Positions 24,667 to 32,123 of a DNA stretch of 50,429 nucleotides are shown piece after piece (the first letter of the stretch is position 1; each line of letters opens with the position of its first letter). A program made the translations under genes and the position numbers. A model generated the notes under the pieces. That model was not told the DNA's origin. It saw only the letters and a program-made list of their open reading frames with translations, and did no database searches. The stretch is from NCBI GenBank assembly GCA_026184295.1, contig JAHCJK010000020.1, positions 1-50,429 of the forward strand, written 5' to 3'. Source of the DNA: Planctomycetota bacterium (GTDB lineage Bacteria > Planctomycetota > SZUA-567 > H5-PLA8).

Positions 24667-25119
24667 TTACTCCGGATTCGCGGCGCGGATCTGAATCCTG
24701 CGCGGCTGCGAGGCCTGATGCTTCGGCAGCGACAGGGTCAGGACGCCGTTTTCCAGGCGAGCCTCGGCGCGTTCGGCGTCGAGATCGACCGGGAAGCGGA
24801 CCACCCGGCTGAAGGCGCCCGCCCCGCGCTCGCGGCGGTGGTACGTCAGGCCTTCCTTGGCTTCGGCCTTGCGCTCGCCCTTCAGGGAGAGTTCGTTGCC
24901 GGCCACGGAGATTTCAATTTCTTCCAGTTTCAGGCCGGGAAGTTCGGCTTCGACGACGTAGGTCTGGTCCTGTTCCCAGATATTCAGGGCCGGAATCGAC
25001 GCGCCATTTCCCTCCCCCGCGAGGCCGCCCAGCGGCGCGCCGCGGAAAAACTCGTCGAACAGGCTGGAAACCTCCGGACCAAATCCCGCGGGTAACGGAC
25101 GGTACATTCGCGCAAGCAT
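24667..25119 (-). CDS. Small heat shock protein, Hsp20/alpha-crystallin family
   Basis: A 150-residue ATP-independent holdase that keeps unfolding proteins soluble as an oligomer. The alpha-crystallin domain runs from about residue 42 (SIPALNIWEQDQTYVVEAEL) to 135, with the typical LPGLKLEEIEISVAGNELSL, an ER/ER-rich loop (YHRRERGAGAFSRVVRFP) and ARLENGVLTLSLPK. The C-terminal anchoring motif appears as RIQIRA. The start has AAAGGAG nine bases upstream. A possible sigma-54-like promoter lies at 25191-25210. Confidence 0.93.
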   Translation of the reverse strand: MLARMYRPLPAGFGPEVSSLFDEFFRGAPLGGLAGEGNGASIPALNIWEQDQTYVVEAELPGLKLEEIEISVAGNELSLKGERKAEAKEGLTYHRRERGAGAFSRVVRFPVDLDAERAEARLENGVLTLSLPKHQASQPRRIQIRAANPE

Positions 25120-25190
25120 GCAAACACGCTCCTTTCGGATCTATGAGCCCCGCCGCTCCTTGCAGCGGCTTTTCATTCCTCGTTTTGGGG

Positions 25191-25210
25191 ATAATCAAAA
25201 CACGTGCCAA
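25191..25210 (-). promoter_or_regulatory. Possible sigma-54-type promoter of hsp20
   Basis: The minus strand reads TTGGCACG-TGTT-TTGAT. This agrees with the sigma-54 consensus TTGGCACG-N4-TTGCW except that the -12 GC is GA. It lies about 75 bases before the hsp20 start. Because the -12 GC is normally almost invariant, this is tentative. Confidence 0.35.
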
Positions 25211-25342
25211 CCCAAATCGGGCGGGTACAAATCCGTAATTCTTGAAGAATCAAGCGCTTAAATATTTGAGCCCGGCGGGCGAAAACCCGGGCGCGTCATT
25301 TGGACATGCCCGCGGCCTGTCATTCTGAACGAGGAGTGGACC

Positions 25343-26134
25343 TTACGGGGCGGGAACGGCGGGTTGCGTGGCGACCTCGAACTGAAAGTGCTCTTCGTCG
25401 CCGTTGGCGCGCACGTCGCCGTCGGGCGTGCGGACAAAAAAGGAGTCGCGCGCGGCCATGCCCGTTCCTTCGACGGCCAGGCGGCCTTCTTCCAGATGCA
25501 CTTCGCCGGGCCAGAAGCTGACCTTGGCGGGACCGCTGGCCGTGACCTTGACGCCCACGGGCCCCTGCACCAGCACCGACGCCTGGGCGTCCACGAGCAG
25601 TTCGTCGCCGGCGAGGAAGTGCTCGAAGCCGTCGGCGTTCATCACCCGGCCTTCGCGGATGAACTTCACCTTCGCGCCGGGGCTGTTGAGCGCCCAGCCG
25701 CTGGGCTTGGGGCCGCCCATCTTGTCCACAAAGCGCCCGACCAGGAGCAGCGCCAGCAGCCCGCCGAACGCGCACAGTCCCACCAGGAAGATGCGCCGGA
25801 ACCACGAAGGCTGCAGCGCCTCGGCCACCGGCACCTCGTCCGGCAGCGCGCGCGAGAGCCGCGACCCGAAGGCCGCGAAGCTTTCCGACGGCGCGGGCAA
25901 CGCGGAGACTTCCGGGCGCGCGGCGGCGATCAGGACGTCGTGGCTCGCGCGAAGCGCCTGATACTCGGCCTTCAGCGCCGGTTCGCGCTCGATCCGGCCG
26001 GCCAGGGCCTCGCGCTCGGCGCCCTCCAGTTCCCCGTCCAGGTACGCGGAAAGCAGCACCAGGTCGGCCTCCGAAAGGCCCCCGCCGCCCGCGGCCGCGT
26101 CGGGCGCGAACAAAGGTTCGGCGCGCGGGGTCAT
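25343..26134 (-). CDS. Anti-sigma factor, membrane-bound, with FecR-like outer domain
   Basis: A 263-residue protein. The N-terminal helical part (LSAYLDGELEGAEREALAGR, residues 28-47) resembles the anti-sigma domain that holds an ECF sigma factor, without a zinc HxxxCxxC motif. One membrane segment follows (about 115-134, IFLVGLCAFGGLLALLLVG). The outer part (about 145-263) is beta-rich and FecR-like (DELLVDAQASVLVQGPVGVK, EGRLAVEGTGMAARDSFFVR). Its ATG overlaps the sigma gene stop by four bases (ATGA), which indicates translational coupling. It should sequester the sigma factor until an envelope signal arrives. Confidence 0.8.
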   Translation of the reverse strand: MTPRAEPLFAPDAAAGGGGLSEADLVLLSAYLDGELEGAEREALAGRIEREPALKAEYQALRASHDVLIAAARPEVSALPAPSESFAAFGSRLSRALPDEVPVAEALQPSWFRRIFLVGLCAFGGLLALLLVGRFVDKMGGPKPSGWALNSPGAKVKFIREGRVMNADGFEHFLAGDELLVDAQASVLVQGPVGVKVTASGPAKVSFWPGEVHLEEGRLAVEGTGMAARDSFFVRTPDGDVRANGDEEHFQFEVATQPAVPAP

Positions 26135-26793
26135 TCGAAGAACTCCTCTTCGCGGCCTTCCAGGATCGCGCGCAGTCGCTGGCGGCCGCGGTAGATCCAA
26201 ATGCGCACCTCGTCGAGCGTCGCGTCCTGAATCTCGGCGATGGTCTTGTAGTCCAGGCCTTCCAGTTCGCGCAGCACCAGGACCTCGCGGAACTTCTCGG
26301 GGAGTTTCTCCAGCGCGCCTCGGACGGTCCGGCGGAGTTCCTCGGCCTGCATCTGCCGCGCGATGTCGGTGATGCGGCTCGACGCGGCCACCCCGCCGAG
26401 CATCTTCGACGGCGACCCGGTGACTTTGCCTTTGGCGAGGACGTCGTGCCCGCGCCGGCGGCGGCTGCGGCAGACGTTGACCAGCAGCTTGGTGAAGAAG
26501 GTGTTGAAGCTCGCGTCGCCGCGCCAGAGGTGCGCCTTTTCGGCCACGCGCAGGAAAGCGTCCTGCACGGCTTCCTCGCTGGCGTGCCAGTCGCCCAGGA
26601 TGTTGTGGGCCAGGCGCAGGGCCTTGTCGCCGTGGCGCGCGAAGAGTTCGGGGAGCGCGGTCTCGCGGCCCTTGCCTTCGGCCAGGCGCGAGAGCAGGGC
26701 CTCGTCGGTGGCGCCGGCGGCATCGAACATCGCCGACGCGGCAAGCCCCGCACGGGGGTCGCGGCGCGAAGCCGGTTCGGGTGAGGCGTCCAT
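26131..26793 (-). CDS. ECF-type RNA polymerase sigma factor
   Basis: A sigma-70 family protein of about 220 residues. Region 2 reads LFARHGDKALRLAHNILGDW then EEAVQDAFLRVAEKAHLWRG. Region 4 reads LPEKFREVLVLRELEGLDYK then TIAEIQDATLDEVRIWIYRG, a typical helix-turn-helix for the -35 element. The linker between them is longer than usual (about 50 residues). The start is uncertain: ATG at 26793 or at 26730, neither with a good ribosome site. It is translationally coupled to the anti-sigma gene. Targets cannot be read from the window. Confidence 0.9.
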   Translation of the reverse strand: MDASPEPASRRDPRAGLAASAMFDAAGATDEALLSRLAEGKGRETALPELFARHGDKALRLAHNILGDWHASEEAVQDAFLRVAEKAHLWRGDASFNTFFTKLLVNVCRSRRRRGHDVLAKGKVTGSPSKMLGGVAASSRITDIARQMQAEELRRTVRGALEKLPEKFREVLVLRELEGLDYKTIAEIQDATLDEVRIWIYRGRQRLRAILEGREEEFFE

Positions 26794-26893
26794 GCGCGGC
26801 CATGCTACCGCAGCGGGATAAGCAGCGTCCAGTAGACGAACGCGGCGCGCGTAGGCACTTGCACGCGGCCCGCGGCGCGCACATGCTTGGGCC

Positions 26894-28012
26894 ATGCTTT
26901 CGGGAACGCGCTCGTTCGACCCGCCCGACCCGCGCCTGCTGCCCGCGCCGCCGGGGGAACTCTTCCGCCGCCAGCGCCGCGTGCAGTCGCTGCTCGCGCG
27001 CTGCCGCAGCCTCGACCGCGAACGCTTCGCCGAAGTGCTTACCGAAATCATGCTGCAGGGCACCGGCGCGCTGCCCGAACTCCGCGCGGCCTCTTCCGAC
27101 GCCGATCCCGACGCGGCTTCGCTGGCGCGCGCGATGGTGCGGGCGCTAGTCCCCGACGAGATCGGCCAGATGCTCGCCACGGGCCTGCTCCAGACCGAAG
27201 ACGCCTACCCCGTCGAACTCGCCGCCGGCCTGCTCGCGCGCCTCGACGAACCTGACCTTTCCGTGCAGCGCCTCATGGAATCCTTCGACGCCCTGGGCGC
27301 CAAGGCCGCGCGCATGATCGGCGAGGACCTGAAGACGGCGCTCACCAAGGAGTACCTCGCCACGCACACGCTGGACGTCCTCTTCCGCCTCGGCGAATTC
27401 TGGAAGGGCGAAGGTTTTCGCGGCAACACCGACGACTACTACGACGCCAAGAACAGCTGGATCCAGCACGCGCTGGAGTCGCGCGTCGGCCTGCCGATCA
27501 CGCTCTCGGTCATCTACGTGGCGCTCTGCCGACGCCTGGGCTTGAAGGCCGAAGGCGTGGGCCTGCCGTGGCACTTCATCGTGCGCGTGGAAGTGCGCAC
27601 GCGCGACGCCCACGGCTACCTCTTCATCGATCCGTACCACGGCGCGCGCCCGCTCGACATCGACGACTGCCGCAAGCTCGTCGAATCCCACGGCCAGCGC
27701 TTCGAACCCGAGGAACACCTGCGCCCGGTGCAGACGCGCGAGGTCCTCGTGCGGATGTGCAACAACCTGCTCTCGGTCTACGACCATCAGAAGAAGCACG
27801 GCGAGGGCGAACGCGTCGCGACGGTGCTCGTGCACCTGAACCCGCACGACCCCGCCCCGCGCGTGATCCGCGCCGAACGCCGCCTGCGCCGCGGCGACTT
27901 CCGGCAGGCGCGCGAAGACCTGCAGGCCGCGCTGGCGTGTTCGGCCAGCGGCCCGGTGGCCCACTACGCCGCCAAGATGCTGCGGCAGATCGAATACGAT
28001 CATCCGTTCTGA
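26894..28012 (+). CDS. SirB1 family protein (transglutaminase-like plus TPR)
   Basis: A 372-residue protein of the SirB1/YchA family. The middle (about 165-260) is a transglutaminase-like domain. It has family segments GFRGNTDDYYDAKNSWIQHA, LESRVGLPITLSVIYVALCR, GVGLPWHFIVRVE and YLFIDPYHGARPLD. The TPR-like C-terminal helices read ALACSASGPVAHYAAKMLRQ. The first 150 residues are helical repeats (ALPELRAASSDADPDAASLA). In the usual papain-fold position of Cys the family often lacks a nucleophile, so catalysis is unproven. It is divergent from the sigma gene, with about 100 bases between. Confidence 0.85.
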   Translation: MLSGTRSFDPPDPRLLPAPPGELFRRQRRVQSLLARCRSLDRERFAEVLTEIMLQGTGALPELRAASSDADPDAASLARAMVRALVPDEIGQMLATGLLQTEDAYPVELAAGLLARLDEPDLSVQRLMESFDALGAKAARMIGEDLKTALTKEYLATHTLDVLFRLGEFWKGEGFRGNTDDYYDAKNSWIQHALESRVGLPITLSVIYVALCRRLGLKAEGVGLPWHFIVRVEVRTRDAHGYLFIDPYHGARPLDIDDCRKLVESHGQRFEPEEHLRPVQTREVLVRMCNNLLSVYDHQKKHGEGERVATVLVHLNPHDPAPRVIRAERRLRRGDFRQAREDLQAALACSASGPVAHYAAKMLRQIEYDHPF

Positions 28013-28467
28013 CGCGCTGGCGTTGAGGCGCTCTGACGCAGTGACGTGCTTACCAGTGACGTTCTTACGCTTCGCGCTCTTTGATGGATACTCCGCTACC
28101 TCTAGGGCCGCACGCCTCCGCGCCAGCCCTCTCCCTTCAAGGGAGAGGCCGACGTGCTCGCAGCGCACGCGGGTGAGGATGTGCGCTTCGCCAACCCATG
28201 ATCTGCGCGCAAGGAAAAAGCCTGCGCACACCCTCTTCCCGGACTCGCTTCGCTCGCTCGGCCTTCTCCCTTTAAGTGAGAAGGCACTATCCGCGCGCCG
28301 CCAGTACGCGTCGCTTGGCCGGGCTGCCGCCTTCGCTGCGGACAGGCGGGACGCCTGTCCCACACTTTAAGGAGAACTTTGCACGCACAGTGCGGCGCCT
28401 TTCCTTGATGGGGGGCGCGCCTACCTTTAAGAAGGGTCTTTTGATTCGCCTTTGCGAGGAGAACTCC
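28013..28467. other. 455-bp hairpin-rich non-coding spacer before serA
   Basis: No convincing gene is present. Visible structures are an imperfect tandem 15-mer (CAGTGACGTGCTTAC / CAGTGACGTTCTTAC, 28039-28068) and three hairpins. The hairpins are CCTCTCCC-5-GGGAGAGG (28128-28148), GCCTTCTC-9-GAGAAGGC (28261-28285) and GGACAGGCG-3-CGCCTGTCC (28340-28360). The first is followed by a GGGTGAGG (28170-28177) of the kind seen in dispersed intergenic palindromes of other GC-rich genomes. Confidence 0.6.
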
Positions 28468-30090
28468 GTGAGCACCGGCACTTCCATCCGCCGCCAGGCG
28501 GCCACCGTCAACGCCAAGGTCCTGATCGCGGACGCGCTGAACGACCGCGGCGTCGCGATCCTGAAAGAAGGCGGCTTGCAGGTCGAGACCAAGACGGGCC
28601 TGAACGAGGACCAGCTCTGCGCGGCCATCGCCGAATACGACGGGCTGATCGTGCGCTCGGCCAGCAACGTGACCCCGAAGGTGCTCGAAGCGGGCAAGAA
28701 ACTTCAGATCGTCGGCCGCGCGGGCGTCGGCGTGGACAACATCGACCTCAAGGCCGCCACGGCGCTCGGCATTGTCGTCCAGAACACGCCCTTCGGGAAC
28801 ATCACGTCGGCGGGCGAGCACGCCGTCGCGCTGCTCTTCGGCTGCGCGCGCAACCTGACGCGCGCCGACGCGGGCATGAAGGCGGGCCAGTGGCCGAAGA
28901 AGGGCCTGACCGGCGTCGAACTGACCGGCAAGAACATCGGCGTGATCGGCATGGGCAAGGTCGCCGCGATCGTCGTGCGCGTGGCCAAGGCGCTGGAGAT
29001 GAACGTCCTCGTCTTCGACCCGTACCTGACCGACCGCAAGGCCGAGGAGATCGCCGTCACCAAATGCACCGTGGACGAACTCTGCGAACAGGCCGACTTC
29101 ATCACCATCCACACGCCGCTCACGCCCGAGACCAAGGGCCTGATCAACGCCGCGCGCCTGAGCAAGATGAAGAAGACCACGCGCATCGTCAACGCCGCTC
29201 GCGGCGGGATCATCGACGAAGCCGCGCTGGCCGAAGCGCTCGCGGCGGGGCAGATCGCCGGCGCGGGCCTGGACGTCTTCGAGACCGAGCCGCTCGCCGC
29301 CGATTCGCCGCTGCGCAAGCAGGAGAAGCTGATCCTGACGCCGCACCTGGGCGCGAGCACCGAGGAGGCGCAGGAGCGCGTCGCGGAGGACATCGCCAAG
29401 CAGTTCGTGGAATTCTTCCGCGACGGCGTGATCCGCAACGCGGTGAACATCCAGATCACGCTCGACGCGCGCGTCGCGCCGTACGCGCGCCTGGCCGAAA
29501 GCATGGCCGCGATGGGCACGCAGATGTCCGACGAGCCGGTCAAGACGCTCAAGGTCGGCTGCTACGGCAAGCTCGCGCAGCTCGATACTAAAGAAGTGAG
29601 CCTCTGCGCGCTCAAGGGCGTGCTCGGGCGGACCGCCAGCTACCCCGTGACGCTGGTAAACGCGATGAGCATCGCCGAGACGCGCGGCGTCGAACTGGTC
29701 GAGCACAAGTCGGAGAAGGTGCAGAACTACGCGAACATGGTCGTCGTGGGCCTGGAGACCGCCGCGGGCGAGCACACGATCTCGGGGACGTGCTTCGACA
29801 ACCAGCAGCCGCGCATCGTCCGCATCGACGACTTCGACATCGACCTGCGCCTGCCCGAGCGCCTGCTGCTGATGTTCTACCCCGACCAGCCGGGCATGGT
29901 CGGCAAGTTCGGGACGATCCTGGGCGAATCGGACATCAACATCGCCAACATGGCGGTGGGCCGCCGCCAGAAGCGCGGCCAGGCCGTCGTGGCGCTGACG
30001 CTCGACGACCAGGTGCCGGACGTGGTGATCGACCGCATCCGCAAGGCGGCGCGCATCGACGAGCTGTATTACATTGAATTGAAAGTCTAG
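28468..30090 (+). CDS. serA: D-3-phosphoglycerate dehydrogenase
   Basis: It oxidises 3-phosphoglycerate to 3-phosphohydroxypyruvate with NAD, the first step of serine synthesis. The protein has about 540 residues, the long type with substrate, nucleotide, intervening and ACT domains. It shows RAGVGVDNIDLKAATALGI, the nucleotide loop VIGMGKVA, catalytic Arg in NAARGGIIDE, Glu in FETEPLA and His in LTPHLGAST. The ACT domain begins near LMFYPDQPGMVGKFGTILGE and would allow serine feedback. The start is the GTG at 28468, with GAGGAGA five bases upstream. The frame is open further upstream, but that part runs through the hairpin spacer and is not protein-like. Confidence 0.95.
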   Translation: MSTGTSIRRQAATVNAKVLIADALNDRGVAILKEGGLQVETKTGLNEDQLCAAIAEYDGLIVRSASNVTPKVLEAGKKLQIVGRAGVGVDNIDLKAATALGIVVQNTPFGNITSAGEHAVALLFGCARNLTRADAGMKAGQWPKKGLTGVELTGKNIGVIGMGKVAAIVVRVAKALEMNVLVFDPYLTDRKAEEIAVTKCTVDELCEQADFITIHTPLTPETKGLINAARLSKMKKTTRIVNAARGGIIDEAALAEALAAGQIAGAGLDVFETEPLAADSPLRKQEKLILTPHLGASTEEAQERVAEDIAKQFVEFFRDGVIRNAVNIQITLDARVAPYARLAESMAAMGTQMSDEPVKTLKVGCYGKLAQLDTKEVSLCALKGVLGRTASYPVTLVNAMSIAETRGVELVEHKSEKVQNYANMVVVGLETAAGEHTISGTCFDNQQPRIVRIDDFDIDLRLPERLLLMFYPDQPGMVGKFGTILGESDINIANMAVGRRQKRGQAVVALTLDDQVPDVVIDRIRKAARIDELYYIELKV

Positions 30091-30115
30091 GCCGGCCATC
30101 GGAAGGCTTCATAAA

Positions 30116-30191
30116 ACGTAACGCGTAAAACGTAATCGCAGCTTCGGCATGGAGGCTGTTCTTACGTTTTACGCGTTACGTATTATTTTTT
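30116..30191 (+). terminator. Long inverted repeat with T-tract after serA
   Basis: A perfect 20-bp inverted repeat (30116-30135 with 30162-30181; core ACGTAACGCGTAAAACGTAA) encloses 26 bases and is followed by TTATTTTTT. It ends the serA transcript. Its long AT-rich arms are unlike the other terminators here, so it may derive from a small mobile palindrome. Confidence 0.7.
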
Positions 30192-30195
30192 GCGC

Positions 30196-31095
30196 CTATT
30201 TCCCGTCAAACAACACATACCGCTGCTGCGGCTTCGCCAGGCCCATGAACTCCTTGAGCGGCGGCTGCAGGGCCGGGTCGTCGAAGTTGTCGCCGTAGTG
30301 GTAGAGCAGCGTCTTCTTTTTGATCTCGGGGGCGAGCGTGCGCATCTCGTTCAGCGTCGCGTGGACGGTCTCGTCCTGGTCGAAGAACTGGCAGTCGTGG
30401 AAGCAGAGGTCCGCGACTTCCATCATGCGCGAATAGGCCGCGTAGTCGAAGCGCGTGTCGCCCGAATAGAAGATCGAGCGCCCCAGCTTGGGATGCGTGA
30501 CGAAGAGCCCGTAGCTCGGCCAGTCGTACTTCCGTTCGATCTGCACGTGGTCGGTCGCGAAGATCTCGAAGCGGTACGGCCCGACGTCGAAGTGGTTCTT
30601 GTTCGCCTTGCCCGGAATCAGCGCGCGGATGAAGAAGTAGTCCTGCAGCAGCGCGTAGCGGTTCTGCATCGTGTTGAGACCGCCCTTGAGCGAGTGGTCC
30701 CAGAGGTTCACCAGGATGTTGATGGTGCTGATCAGTTCGGCCTTGAAGGGCTTGCCGGACTTCTTGTCCTGGTAGACGAAGGTGTTCATCAGGGCCAGTT
30801 CTTCCAGGCCGCCGATGTGGTCGGCGTGCTGGTGGGTGACGAAGACCTTGCGGATCGCCGGGTAGTAGTTGTTGTTGCCGAAGGGCGCCTTGAGGTGCCC
30901 GAAGCCCGGGCGTTCCTTTAAGGTAAAGAAGGCCTGCGGGCCGTTGGCGCCGAAATCGACGAGCAGGGTGTCGTCCGGCGGAGCGGACGGCTGGTCGCCC
31001 TTCCAGGGCTTTTCCCAGAATTCGAAGATCGCGTTGGAGTTGAAATTGCGTTTGGCGAAGGCGGAACCGACACCGAGGAACGTCAGGGTAAGCAT
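30196..31095 (-). CDS. Metallo-beta-lactamase-fold hydrolase, RNase Z-like group
   Basis: A 299-residue cytoplasmic protein starting MLTLTFLGVGSAFAKRNFNS. It shows the metal motif VTHQHADHIGG, FATDHVQIE, the Asp ligand in FYSGDTRFDY, the acidic FHDCQFF and the late His in LLYHYGDNFDD. This layout is that of the ribonuclease Z/lactonase-like branch. A tRNA substrate cannot be claimed, because the flexible arm of RNase Z is not evident. The start at 31095 has GGAGAA four bases upstream. It converges with serA. Confidence 0.85.
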   Translation of the reverse strand: MLTLTFLGVGSAFAKRNFNSNAIFEFWEKPWKGDQPSAPPDDTLLVDFGANGPQAFFTLKERPGFGHLKAPFGNNNYYPAIRKVFVTHQHADHIGGLEELALMNTFVYQDKKSGKPFKAELISTINILVNLWDHSLKGGLNTMQNRYALLQDYFFIRALIPGKANKNHFDVGPYRFEIFATDHVQIERKYDWPSYGLFVTHPKLGRSIFYSGDTRFDYAAYSRMMEVADLCFHDCQFFDQDETVHATLNEMRTLAPEIKKKTLLYHYGDNFDDPALQPPLKEFMGLAKPQQRYVLFDGK

Positions 31096-31364
31096 AAGGT
31101 TCTCCAGGCCATGATAGGCCAACCGCACCTATGGGCTTTGATAAACCCATACGAGGCTGTGACCTGCGCGGGCAGATCACGAAGGCGCGTAAATCTACCC
31201 TTAGTATCGTGCGTGCGAAAGTGAAAAATGAGGTTATATGCACAGGTCCCGGCGCGCCCAACACTTCTTTAAATTGTTAGGATTTGATTAGCGCCCTTCA
31301 CATGGGTAGGAATAGAATAAATCTCGGTAAGACGGGGCTTGAAAAGTTCCGGAACTCACGCGTG

Positions 31365-31399
31365 CTTAACATAAAACTTACACAAGCGCCTGATATTGT
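31365..31399 (+). promoter_or_regulatory. Pho-box-like site and -10 of phoB
   Basis: CTTAACA (31365-31371) and CTTACAC (31377-31383) lie 12 bases apart. TATTGT (31394-31399) follows 10 bases after the second, the distance a -10 box keeps from a Pho box that replaces the -35. It would give phoB autoregulation. The rest of the 354-base spacer 31096-31449 shows nothing else clear. Confidence 0.5.
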
Positions 31400-31449
31400 T
31401 AGCGATGCCAAACGAACCGACACGTGGGGGTAACACAAGGGAACAACGC

Positions 31450-32123
31450 ATGGGAAAAGAGAACATTCTGGTCGTTGAGGACGAGGAAGACATTCAGGAA
31501 CTGGTTCGCTACAACCTCGCCAAGGAAGGCTATCCCGTCAACACGGTCGATTCGGGCGAAGAGGGTCTCAAGCAGGCCCGCGCCAAGCGCCCCGACCTGA
31601 TCATTCTCGACCTGATGCTTCCCGGCATGGACGGCCTGGAAGTCTGCAAGCTCCTCAAGAACGAACCCAAGACGCAGCACATCCCCATCGTGATGCTGAC
31701 GGCCAAGGGCGAAGAGTCCGACGTGGTCTCCGGCCTGGAACTGGGCGCGGACGACTACATCACCAAGCCGTTCAGCCCCAAGGTGCTGATCGCGCGGATT
31801 CGCGCCGTGCTGCGCCGCCGCAGCAAGGAATCGTCCGAGAAGAGATCGACGGTCAGCCTGCGAGATCGTCATCCACCCCGGAAGCCGAGTGCTGGTGAAG
31901 GGCAAGCCGAGCCTGACCTTCACCGAGTTCAAGCTGCTGCACCTGCTCGCGCGCCGGCCCGGCTGGGTCTTTACGCGCTACCAGATCGTGAACGCTGGGG
32001 GAGGACGTGATCCGCCTCGACCGCAACATCGACGTGCACGTGCGCAGCATCCGCAAGAAGCTGGGCGAGCACCGCGAGCTGATCGAGACCGTCCGCGGCG
32101 TGGGCTACCGCTTCAAGGAGTAG
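31450..32123 (+). CDS. phoB: PhoB-type phosphate response regulator with two frameshifts
   Basis: An OmpR/PhoB-class regulator that binds promoters when phosphorylated by PhoR. The receiver domain (1-120) is intact: acidic pocket DEED, phospho-acceptor Asp54 in [10 protein letters not shown] and Lys106 in DYITKPFSP. The winged-helix part is present but in other frames. After SEKRSTVSL (31860) the frame shifts and continues [20 protein letters not shown] to FTRYQIVN (31993). It shifts again and continues [20 protein letters not shown] to [12 protein letters not shown] and the stop at 32121. Each shift is repaired by restoring two bases (GC/CG). As written only a receiver with a false tail would be made. 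The start at 31450 has AAGGGAA upstream. Its end overlaps the convergent pit gene by 11 bases. Confidence 0.88.

Noticed and set aside
25343..26884. A single 513-codon fusion of sigma and anti-sigma frames on the minus strand
   Set aside because: The upper part is the sigma gene read in the wrong frame. The true anti-sigma starts at the ATGA overlap (26134).
28276..28467. An N-terminal extension of SerA by 64 residues
   Set aside because: The extension runs through hairpins in the spacer and has no SerA-like sequence. The GTG at 28468 has a good ribosome site.
31855..31998. Programmed ribosomal frameshifting in phoB
   Set aside because: No slippery heptamer or stimulatory structure is evident, two shifts would be needed, and PhoB is not known to use recoding. 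A simple indel in a GCGC context is more likely.
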